6,691 nucleotides of DNA from JBEIVB01 sp040374085. GTDB lineage: Bacteria > Bacteroidota > Bacteroidia > UBA4408. Position numbers and translations under genes: made by a program. The stretch's first letter is position 1, and each line of letters begins with the position of its first letter. This document shows positions 1 to 5,711 of this stretch, one piece after another. A model generated the notes under the pieces. That model was not told where the DNA came from. It saw only the letters and a program-made list of their open reading frames with translations, and searched no databases. Location: NCBI GenBank assembly GCA_040374085.1, contig JBEIVB010000120.1, forward strand, positions 1 through 6,691, given 5' to 3'.

Positions 1-1711
1 TGGCTCCGGCCGAAAATTGCAAACCTTGGCTGCCACCAACACCTGCACTCATGGTTAGGGTGTTGCCAGTGCTGGCACCCAACATAGTAAGAGCCCCGGC
101 TCCGGACGCATTGTTGGTAATGGCTCCGGAAATGGTGGCTGCACCGCCACCGGCAGTGTATCCCACTGGTACGGTACCTGTTCCGGAAACTGTGGTTGGT
201 ACAGAAATGGTGCCTGCTCCTGTGAATCCAATCCGTGCAGCACCGCTGGTGTTGTTGCTCACGATGTTTAAAGATGCCGTTCCGGTTCCGCTGGCACCAC
301 CGATCTGAATTTGCCCGCCGGTGTTGGTGGTGTTCGGCTGAAGGTTAAGGGTTACGTTGCTGGCCAGAGAGATGGAAGGCGTTATGGTGGCAACGTTGGT
401 GCTGGAGGTGGTGATGGTGTAACCGGTGGTGTTAACGGTTAAAGCGGTAGCAGGTGCTGTGTATACAGCACCATTCCCCAGGTTGATGACCCCGGCTGTA
501 TTCGCAAGAAAATGTGGGCTGTTTGTACTTGCAACCGAGCTGCTGCCGGCGCACCAGTTGGTGCTTGCCGCATCCCAAGTACCGTTTCCGCCGGTTGCCG
601 TTGGACAAGTGCCGCCAGTGCCGTTCCAGAAGAGGTTGGCATTAACGGTAGCGTAAACAGGTAAACTGGAAAGGGCACTGCCGGTTGATGCGGATATGGT
701 GTTGAATGAACTCCCTAGGGAAGCCGATGTGGTAATGCGGTAAGTTAAGGTACCGCTGGCAATTGTGCTGCTTGTATAAGCAAATGTTGCAGTAGAGGAG
801 TATGGTGCACCACCAGTAGAGGAAACTTCCCAACCTGTTGGAGCTGTCATGGTTACGTTTCCGCTGGACGGAAGCAAGTTTGCTGCGGTGAATGTGGCCG
901 TTTGGGGCGTAGAGGCCGTGCCTTGTATAGTTGTTACCATACCTGCACCCAATGGGTTGGTGAAGGTTATGGTAGGTCCCTGGCCAAAGGTCATCACCAA
1001 GTCATCAATCCCCATACCTTGGGCGTTGCTTGAACCACCAACGCCGGTTAGCGTCCACCTTATGTAGTAAGTAGCCCCGTTGGCAATCGACAAACCGGTC
1101 AACGATACGGATTTCGCTGTTTGTGTAGGCGGGTCGGAAACGGTGGTGTTGTTGGCATCAGCAGCATAGCTTTGGTCTCCTCCTGTGGCTGCAGTGGTTG
1201 AAGACGAGGTGCTTCCGTGAAAGAAAGTCCAGTTAAATGCTCTAGTTCCGGAACGGTATTTTTCATAATTCCACGCCAAGTTTATACTGGTAATTGAGCC
1301 CCCAGTATTGTTGGTAAAGGCAAGCATGATGCTTCTTGGACTGGTAAAACTGCCGGTGTTTAGCACGCCGATCGATCGATCCAATGATGAAGCAGTTATG
1401 CCATTGGCCCAATTGTAGTAATTGCCTGTAGAGCTGCTGGTAACTACACCCGTTCCTGAGGTTCCTGCAGCGGCCCCCGTAGCGGTTACATTTCCTGCAT
1501 TGGCCCAGTCGGTACTAGACCCCATCTTGAAGCCGGTAGGTACGGTTGCCGTGGCAGATGTTCCCAGCCCATCGAACGTTTGAACGTAGGTGGATCCATT
1601 CAACGATACCTGCGCCTTTAGCCAAAATGGGTTTAGCAATCCAAAGCACAGCATGAGGCCTAAGCTCAACCCAAAAGGGAGCCGGCCGGTAAGCTTGAAC
1701 AAATTGTTCAT
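1..1711 (-). CDS. Large exported Ser/Thr/Gly-rich surface protein, N-terminal part (3' end outside window)
   Basis: An open frame runs from an ATG at 1711 to the window edge without a stop, giving 570 residues. Residues 1-33 form a signal peptide: K6 and R10, a hydrophobic core at about 13-31, and likely cleavage after LKA before QVSLNG. Residues about 35-243 resemble the N-terminal beta-sandwich of many Bacteroidota secreted proteins, with YVQTFDGL near the start and GIDDLVMTF at the end. Residues about 247-357 look like an Ig-like repeat (TAPTGWEVSS is typical). From 360 a WNGTGG...GTWDAASTNW stretch resembles the start of autotransporter-associated or beta-solenoid regions, followed by a Thr/Gly/Asn-rich part with regular beta periodicity. 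It is probably a cell-surface or secreted adhesin-like protein. T9SS export is inferred from composition and organism; the sorting domain would lie off the left edge. No catalytic motif is visible. The start is well supported by the signal peptide. Confidence 0.85.
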   Translation of the reverse strand, partial: MNNLFKLTGRLPFGLSLGLMLCFGLLNPFWLKAQVSLNGSTYVQTFDGLGTSATATVPTGFKMGSSTDWANAGNVTATGAAAGTSGTGVVTSSSTGNYYNWANGITASSLDRSIGVLNTGSFTSPRSIMLAFTNNTGGSITSINLAWNYEKYRSGTRAFNWTFFHGSTSSSTTAATGGDQSYAADANNTTVSDPPTQTAKSVSLTGLSIANGATYYIRWTLTGVGGSSNAQGMGIDDLVMTFGQGPTITFTNPLGAGMVTTIQGTASTPQTATFTAANLLPSSGNVTMTAPTGWEVSSTGGAPYSSTATFAYTSSTIASGTLTYRITTSASLGSSFNTISASTGSALSSLPVYATVNANLFWNGTGGTCPTATGGNGTWDAASTNWCAGSSSVASTNSPHFLANTAGVINLGNGAVYTAPATALTVNTTGYTITTSSTNVATITPSISLASNVTLNLQPNTTNTGGQIQIGGASGTGTASLNIVSNNTSGAARIGFTGAGTISVPTTVSGTGTVPVGYTAGGGAATISGAITNNASGAGALTMLGASTGNTLTMSAGVGGSQGLQFSAGA

Positions 1712-1740
1712 GTTAAAAATTGTTGTTTGGTTTTCGTATG

Positions 1741-1748
1741 CAAAAGTA
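1741..1748 (-). promoter_or_regulatory. Candidate Bacteroidota -7 promoter element of the surface protein gene
   Basis: The minus strand reads TACTTTTG, an exact match to the Bacteroidota -7 consensus TAnnTTTG. It lies 29 bp upstream of the ATG at 1711, leaving room for a short leader. No clear -33 TTG is present at the expected spacing, so the call rests on the -7 match and its position alone. Confidence 0.4.
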
Positions 1749-1762
1749 CCAAGTCCACTTGG
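1749..1762. repeat. 14-bp perfect palindrome next to the candidate -7 element
   Basis: CCAAGT-CC-ACTTGG has two exact 6-bp arms around a 2-bp centre. It abuts the upstream side of the candidate -7 element at 1741-1748, in the spacer where a dimeric regulator could overlap the RNA polymerase site. An operator role is inference; a chance palindrome is possible. Confidence 0.3.
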
Positions 1763-1912
1763 CTTAGGTGTTGGTGGTGGGTTAAGGAAAGGTTAACAAC
1801 ATGGGTTTTTGAGTTGCATTTTTGCACATTTTCTACCAAATGGTTAAGATTTTGTGTACAACTTTTTCGGGCAAGGTTTTAGGCATTTCTTTGGTCCTAC
1901 CTTTTAAAGCCC

Positions 1913-2272
1913 ATGAAGGCCTGCATTCATTTTTTCAAAGAAGAGGATTTGTACCGTTTTGAAATTTGGTTTCAAGAGGGTTGTGTGTTTGAAGGATTGC
2001 CCCTCCCCAATTCCGCTCAGATAGAAAAGCAGCTGTTGGAAATTTGCCTAAACATGCCGTTCGAGCGCAAGCAAATCAACAACCGGAACAGGCAAGGATT
2101 TCTGCGTTTGCTCAAAAACGGCCAGGGTTTTGTCTTGGCGCGTTGCGGCCCGTTTCCCACTTTAGCGGAGTTGAATAATGCTTGGTCGGTGGCGCGTTTG
2201 TTTCTCCTGCACTACAATTCCAAGCCGCTTTCCGAAGAGGTTTTTGTGGCACCTGCCCATCCCGAGGGTTGA
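1913..2272 (+). CDS. Small hypothetical protein, possible two-repeat YegP/DUF1508-like fold
   Basis: This 119-residue protein starts at ATG 1913. I do not firmly recognise it. It has no signal peptide or membrane segment, so it is probably cytoplasmic. Two stretches look like diverged copies of one unit: residues 13-46 (YRFEIWFQEGCVFEG...NSAQIEKQLLEIC) and 61-95 (GFLRLLKNGQGFVLARCGP...LAELNNAWSVA). Each has a beta-hairpin-like part with Gly and then an amphipathic helix. That outline recalls the short DUF1508 (YegP) repeat, but the characteristic residues are poorly kept, so this is only a suggestion. No Shine-Dalgarno is seen, which is usual in this phylum. TACCTTTT at 1898-1905 is one mismatch from a -7 element but is very close to the start. 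The gene is divergent from the surface protein gene, and its last 61 bp overlap the end of the GH1 gene on the other strand. It fills what would otherwise be a 500-bp gap. Confidence 0.65.
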   Translation: MKACIHFFKEEDLYRFEIWFQEGCVFEGLPLPNSAQIEKQLLEICLNMPFERKQINNRNRQGFLRLLKNGQGFVLARCGPFPTLAELNNAWSVARLFLLHYNSKPLSEEVFVAPAHPEG

Positions 2273-3609
2273 GCGGCCAAAAAGCGTTGGTACCAGAAGA
2301 ACGAATCTTTTGGCGTTCGCTCTAAGGTATCAAAATCCACGTGAATAAGTCCAAATCGGGGCTCATAGCCTTTTGCCCACTCAAAGTTATCGGTAAGCGA
2401 CCAGGCAAAAAAACCGTGTACGTTGCTGCCTTCTGCCATGGCCTGTCGAAGGTGAGCGAGGCTCTGCTGGTAGTACCCAATGCGCGCAGGATCGTTCACC
2501 CTGCCCGATTTAGGGGTTTCCTTGCAGGCCAAGCCGTTTTCGGTAATCACCAAAGGGGGTAGGTTGGGATACTGCCTCAATTTGCGGCAAATCTTGGCCA
2601 AGGCCTCCGGGTGTATTTCCCAACCCATCGCATCTGTGGGTTTTCCACGCTTTTTTCCAGAAACCACTCTGGCCTGCACATAGGGCATCCACCAGCAAGG
2701 TTTTACTATTTCCCTTGTATATACCTGTACACCTATAAAATCTGCCTGCGCTTTTAATGCCTGTTCATCACCGGTTTTTATATGAGGCTCCATCTTTTTC
2801 AAAAAGGGCAAATCGTGCACCGGGTATCCCAATCCCAGAAGGGGTTCTAAAAACAAACGGTTTAAGAGTGCATCCAATTGATGTTCGGCTTTGCTGTGGC
2901 GAAAGCCCTCGCGCTGGGCCTCTACAGGCGAGAAGGAAAAGGTGGTGCCTATGTTGGCCTGCCTCACACACGATTGCATGAGCGCAATGCCCTGAGCTTG
3001 GGCCAAACATGCATGATGCAGGGCCGGTAGGAAGCGCCGCATACCCCGCTTGCCCGGTGCATGTATACCCAAAAAGTAGCCGGCTCCGGTAAAGGCAAGG
3101 GGCTCATTCAATACCATCCAATGCTTCACGCGGTCGCCCAGCCGGTTGGCCATTACTTGGGCATACTCCAAAAAATAAAAAACCGTACTTCGGTTGGTCC
3201 AACCGCCCCGCATCTCAAGGGCATGCGGTAAATCCCAGTGGTAAAGGGTGATCCAAGGAGCAATGCCTCTTACCAAGCAAGCATCCACCAGGCGATCGTA
3301 GTAGTCCAACCCTTTTTGGTTTACATGTCCATAGCCATTGGGTAATACGCGCGGCCAGGAGGTAGAAAAGCGAAAATGTTCAATACCGGCCTCGGCTATC
3401 CAGTTTAAATCCTCTTCGTAGCGCTGGTAAAAGCCGGTGGCCACGCGCGCATGGTGACGGTTTTCTACAGCTCGGCCCGACTGGGTAAACACATCCCAAA
3501 TCGAGGGCCCTTTGCCGTTCTCTTCAGGCGCTCCTTCTGTTTGAAAAGCCGAGCTCGAAACCCCAAACATAAAGTCGGGACCAAAATGATGTGCATACAG
3601 GTGATTCAC
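2212..3609 (-). CDS. Glycoside hydrolase family 1 beta-glucosidase/beta-glycosidase
   Basis: This 465-residue retaining beta-glycosidase covers a full GH1 TIM barrel. Visible motifs in order: FMFGVSSSAFQTEGA at 13-27 (Q23 in the -1 sugar site), YHWDLP with H124 and W125, VLNEP with acid/base E169, IGVQVYTR with Y297, VITENG with nucleophile E357, and AWSLTDNFEWAKGYEPRFG with E410 and W411. No active-site residue is missing. There is no signal peptide, so it acts in the cytoplasm on an imported or internally made beta-glycoside; the substrate cannot be read from the sequence. The start is GTG at 3609, which places the family's usual N-terminus correctly and forms a GTGA overlap with the stop of the glycosyltransferase gene. 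That suggests translational coupling. The family normally ends near residue 445 (FFWYQRFLA). The last 20 residues are a polar tail lying antisense to the convergent small gene. Confidence 0.95.
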   Translation of the reverse strand: MNHLYAHHFGPDFMFGVSSSAFQTEGAPEENGKGPSIWDVFTQSGRAVENRHHARVATGFYQRYEEDLNWIAEAGIEHFRFSTSWPRVLPNGYGHVNQKGLDYYDRLVDACLVRGIAPWITLYHWDLPHALEMRGGWTNRSTVFYFLEYAQVMANRLGDRVKHWMVLNEPLAFTGAGYFLGIHAPGKRGMRRFLPALHHACLAQAQGIALMQSCVRQANIGTTFSFSPVEAQREGFRHSKAEHQLDALLNRLFLEPLLGLGYPVHDLPFLKKMEPHIKTGDEQALKAQADFIGVQVYTREIVKPCWWMPYVQARVVSGKKRGKPTDAMGWEIHPEALAKICRKLRQYPNLPPLVITENGLACKETPKSGRVNDPARIGYYQQSLAHLRQAMAEGSNVHGFFAWSLTDNFEWAKGYEPRFGLIHVDFDTLERTPKDSFFWYQRFLAAQPSGWAGATKTSSESGLEL

Positions 3610-4598
3610 CGGACGTGTTTTTCGAGAATGGTATGCACCACCTTGCGTGTAATGTCTGGGTAATGCACCGACACGCTTTTGCCCTCGCGCAGCCAGGAAT
3701 CAATAGTGGGCAGGTGCTTTTTCTTGAGGCGCTTGAGGGTGGTTACGCCAAGCTCACCCAAGCACTTGGCGTTGATCTGCTGTTCTATTTGCCCTTTCAT
3801 CGGCACCACCAACAAGGGCTTGCCCAAAAACAAGGCTTCGGTGGTTACCCCAAAGCCAGCGTTGCAGAATACCCCTCTACTCGAGAGCAGGCTTTGCTCA
3901 AAGCGAGCGGCGTGTATGGGCAGAAGGGTTATGTTTCGATGCCTTTCCTCACGCTTCACTTCTTTGGTAAATACCTCAAAGGGCGTTGCCCTAAACGCCC
4001 CAAGAAGTTCGATTATTTTCTCTGGAGCATAGGACGGAAGATAGGTGCAAATGTGCATCCCTGTATGCGCATCGGCCTCTCGTATGGATTTTCGAATGAT
4101 GGGGGTGAAAATGCGATCTCCTTTAGATTCATAATGAATGCCATATCCATCGCTTACCGGTGCATAATGCTGAAGTATGAAGCGACCAACCGGATCTAAG
4201 CCTATGCCGCTCGCCATCTGTTGGCTGGCATATTGGTTGCTCAAACCAATGCAGGGAATGCCTGCCCACCGGGCAGCCCAAGCAGATACCGGCTCAAAAT
4301 CATTTAAGATTAGGTTGTAATGCCGCACCGGCAATTGGCGAATCTCTTTCCACAAACGCGATACTTTGCCCTCCAGCCAGGTCTGGTAGTAATCAATACC
4401 CCCTCTCTTTCCAAAAATAAATCCCAACCCCCCCATTTTGTATTTTACAGCAATGGGCAATTCCAGTGTGTGAGCTCGGCTGCTGATCAACACATCTACG
4501 TCCGCTTTTTCTTGCAGGTGTGGCAATATCTCCAGCGCGCGGCTTATGTGCCCGTTGCCAGTGCCCTGAATGGCATACAATACCCTCGGCTTACTCAT
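3606..4598 (-). CDS. GT-B glycosyltransferase (Glyco_trans_1_3 / PF13528-like)
   Basis: This 330-residue protein resembles UDP-glycosyltransferase/MurG-type GT-B enzymes. The N-terminal Rossmann half opens with VLYAIQGTGNGHISRA (GTGNGH at 12-17), typical of the PF13528 family, followed by LILNDFEPVSAWAA near 96-109. The C-terminal half has the nucleotide-sugar donor region at about 246-285: NAGFGVTTEAL, GKPLLVVPMKG and EQQINAKCL (E272, Q273). There is no signal peptide or clear membrane span, so it is cytosolic or peripheral on the inner membrane. Donor and acceptor cannot be read; a lipid acceptor is suggested by the phosphoesterase neighbour. I chose ATG 4598 over the in-frame GTG at 4619, because the family starts just before the VLYAIQG strand and a GGAG lies 4 nt upstream of the ATG. 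It overlaps the phosphoesterase gene by 8 bp and the GH1 gene by 4 bp, so the three are almost certainly one transcript. Confidence 0.88.
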   Translation of the reverse strand: MSKPRVLYAIQGTGNGHISRALEILPHLQEKADVDVLISSRAHTLELPIAVKYKMGGLGFIFGKRGGIDYYQTWLEGKVSRLWKEIRQLPVRHYNLILNDFEPVSAWAARWAGIPCIGLSNQYASQQMASGIGLDPVGRFILQHYAPVSDGYGIHYESKGDRIFTPIIRKSIREADAHTGMHICTYLPSYAPEKIIELLGAFRATPFEVFTKEVKREERHRNITLLPIHAARFEQSLLSSRGVFCNAGFGVTTEALFLGKPLLVVPMKGQIEQQINAKCLGELGVTTLKRLKKKHLPTIDSWLREGKSVSVHYPDITRKVVHTILEKHVR

Positions 4599-5478
4599 CG
4601 TTCTCCAGAGCAGGTGCACCCAGCGTTTTTGGCTTCACCTGGAATTCTTGCCACAGCTCGGCAAAAAGCTCCGAGGCTTTTCGGTAGGCTTTGTTGTCCT
4701 CCTTCAATTCAATGCCCTGGGCAAGCGCATCGTCCTGATACCGATAAATGCTCCAACCTCCATTGCTGTATTCCAGTGCCGATAGGTTTTCAATCCAATC
4801 ACCCGAGTTCAAGTAAATGGTTTCTCCCTCCGCATTGGTAAAGGGCCTGATGCACGGTTGGTGTATGTGGCCGCATACTACGTACCCATAGCCCTTGGAA
4901 ATGGCAATGCCCGCAGCCGTTTCCTCAAATCGATTGATGAAGCTAACGGCCTTTTTTACAGAGTTTTTCACGCGCTTGGAAAAACTGATGCGCTCGCGGC
5001 CGATTTTTAATAATATGAAGTTAATGAATCGATTGATGAGGATAAGGGTATCGTAGCCAATGGCTCCCAATCGAGCCAGCCATTTGGAATACTGCATGGT
5101 AACATCAAAAACATCGCCATGAAAGAACCAGGCTTTCTCTCCATCAAGGTTCAGCACCACTTTGTTTACAATGCGCAAGCTGCCCAAGCGGAATCCCGAA
5201 AATTTGCGCAGCATTTCGTCGTGATTGCCCGGTATGTAATAGATTTTGACTCCTTTTACCATCCATGTGGTTAAATGCCGAACCACTTGCATGTGGCTCT
5301 TGGGCCAATACCGCTTGCTAAACTGCCACACGTCTACAATGTCGCCGTTTAGAATTACGGTTTTGGGTTTAACGGTCTTTAGGTAACGCAACAATTCCTT
5401 TGCATGGCAACCATAGGTGCCTAAGTGAACGTCTGATATAACCAAAACGTCCACCTTGCGCTTTCTGCCTTTTCCCAT
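4591..5478 (-). CDS. Calcineurin-like metallophosphoesterase, UDP-2,3-diacylglucosamine diphosphatase (LpxH/YbbF) family
   Basis: This 295-residue protein carries the whole dinuclear-metal set of the superfamily: ISDVHLG (D16, H18), LNGDIVD (D46), IPGNHDE (N85, H86), FFHGD (H120) and CGHIHQP (H204, H206). Between the last two blocks lies a helical insertion with a hydrophobic stretch at about 138-160 (DTLILINRFINFILLKIG). That is the position where LpxH-type enzymes carry a lipid-binding cap. The likely reaction is hydrolysis of a pyrophosphate or phosphate ester in a lipid-linked sugar at the inner membrane face. It may not be the true lipid A LpxH: it is longer than the roughly 240-residue E. 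coli enzyme and belongs, from memory, to a common Bacteroidota subgroup, so I give no gene symbol. ATG 5478 is preferred; an in-frame TTG at 5517 would add 13 residues before the basic MGKGRKRK start. It is the first confident gene of the three-gene cluster. Confidence 0.9.
   Translation of the reverse strand: MGKGRKRKVDVLVISDVHLGTYGCHAKELLRYLKTVKPKTVILNGDIVDVWQFSKRYWPKSHMQVVRHLTTWMVKGVKIYYIPGNHDEMLRKFSGFRLGSLRIVNKVVLNLDGEKAWFFHGDVFDVTMQYSKWLARLGAIGYDTLILINRFINFILLKIGRERISFSKRVKNSVKKAVSFINRFEETAAGIAISKGYGYVVCGHIHQPCIRPFTNAEGETIYLNSGDWIENLSALEYSNGGWSIYRYQDDALAQGIELKEDNKAYRKASELFAELWQEFQVKPKTLGAPALENDE
4603..4606 (-). promoter_or_regulatory. Shine-Dalgarno-like GGAG deciding the glycosyltransferase start
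   Basis: The minus strand reads GGAG four bases before ATG 4598, inside the end of the phosphoesterase gene. It supports that ATG over the upstream GTG at 4619. The spacing is short and Bacteroidota rely little on such sites, so it is supporting evidence only. Confidence 0.35.
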
Positions 5479-5482
5479 AGCG

Positions 5483-5593
5483 TTAGGAATGAGAACGGTG
5501 AAATCCGCGTAAAACAAGCAGGGCCATAAAGTCCTGCAACATATCCCGAATCTGCGCTTTCAGACGCATAAACAACATCAAGGTTGTGTGCAT
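5483..5593 (-). CDS. Possible 36-residue upstream small ORF (leader peptide candidate)
   Basis: An ATG at 5593 opens a 36-codon frame ending in TAA at 5485-5483, four bases before the phosphoesterase ATG. The peptide is short, basic and partly hydrophobic (RLKAQIRDMLQDFMALLVLRG in the middle), without recognised motifs. Its stop sits at a spacing that would suit translational coupling to the next gene. An in-frame TTG at 5665 would lengthen it to 60 residues but lies beside the terminator and is unlikely. There is no independent sign that it is translated; this may simply be the 5' untranslated leader of the cluster. Confidence 0.2.
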   Translation of the reverse strand: MHTTLMLFMRLKAQIRDMLQDFMALLVLRGFHRSHS

Positions 5594-5614
5594 GGGCTGT
5601 TTTTTACAAATTTC

Positions 5615-5631
5615 TGTTTGCTCTGCAAACA
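5615..5631. repeat. Perfect inverted repeat in the leader of the phosphoesterase cluster
   Basis: TGTTTGC-TCT-GCAAACA has exact 7-bp arms around a 3-bp centre. It lies between the upstream terminator and the first genes of the cluster, about 137 bp before the phosphoesterase ATG. It is a plausible operator for a dimeric regulator, or a small hairpin in the leader RNA. It has no T-run on either side like a terminator. I found no clear TAnnTTTG element beside it. Confidence 0.4.
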
Positions 5632-5663
5632 AAATGTTTCCTTTATATGATGTTTGAGTAAAC

Positions 5664-5694
5664 AAAAAAAGCCGGCTGCTTAGCCGGCTTTTTT
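5664..5694 (-). terminator. Rho-independent terminator of the phospholipase D-like gene (possibly bidirectional)
   Basis: GCCGGCT (5671-5677) pairs with AGCCGGC (5682-5688) around a four-base loop. Seven A on the left and six T on the right extend the stem, so read on the minus strand the hairpin is followed by a T-run. It begins 17 bp after the stop of the phospholipase D-like gene (5712-5714) and separates it from the phosphoesterase cluster. The symmetry would let it work in both directions, but no plus-strand gene ends here. Confidence 0.85.
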
Positions 5695-5711
5695 ATTCTG
5701 TATTCGTTGTG

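Noticed and set aside
51..308. Plus-strand open frame rich in Pro, Val and Ala
   Set aside because: It is antisense to the Thr/Gly/Ala-rich surface protein, whose codons produce such a reverse frame; there is no promoter or motif.
1370..1381. Three tandem GATC sites
   Set aside because: They sit inside the surface protein gene and encode Leu-Asp-Arg-Ser-Ile without disturbing the frame; three copies are too few to indicate a regulatory cluster.
3600..3610. 11-bp palindrome GGTGATTCACC over the GH1 start codon
   Set aside because: Five-bp arms with a one-base centre cannot form a useful RNA hairpin, and the sequence is explained by the coding frames on both sides of the overlap.
3591..4199. 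202-codon plus-strand open frame
   Set aside because: It is antisense to the glycosyltransferase gene, whose minus-strand frame carries family motifs throughout; the plus frame has no recognisable domain.
4599..4619. Upstream GTG start (4619) for the glycosyltransferase
   Set aside because: It would add seven residues not expected for the family and lengthen the overlap to 29 bp, while ATG 4598 has a GGAG close upstream.
4320..4841. 173-codon plus-strand open frame
   Set aside because: It lies antisense across the glycosyltransferase and phosphoesterase genes and ignores their boundary; its composition looks like a shadow frame.
5479..5517. Upstream TTG start (5517) for the phosphoesterase
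   Set aside because: It uses a rare start codon and adds 13 residues with no signal peptide; ATG 5478 lies just before the first conserved strand.
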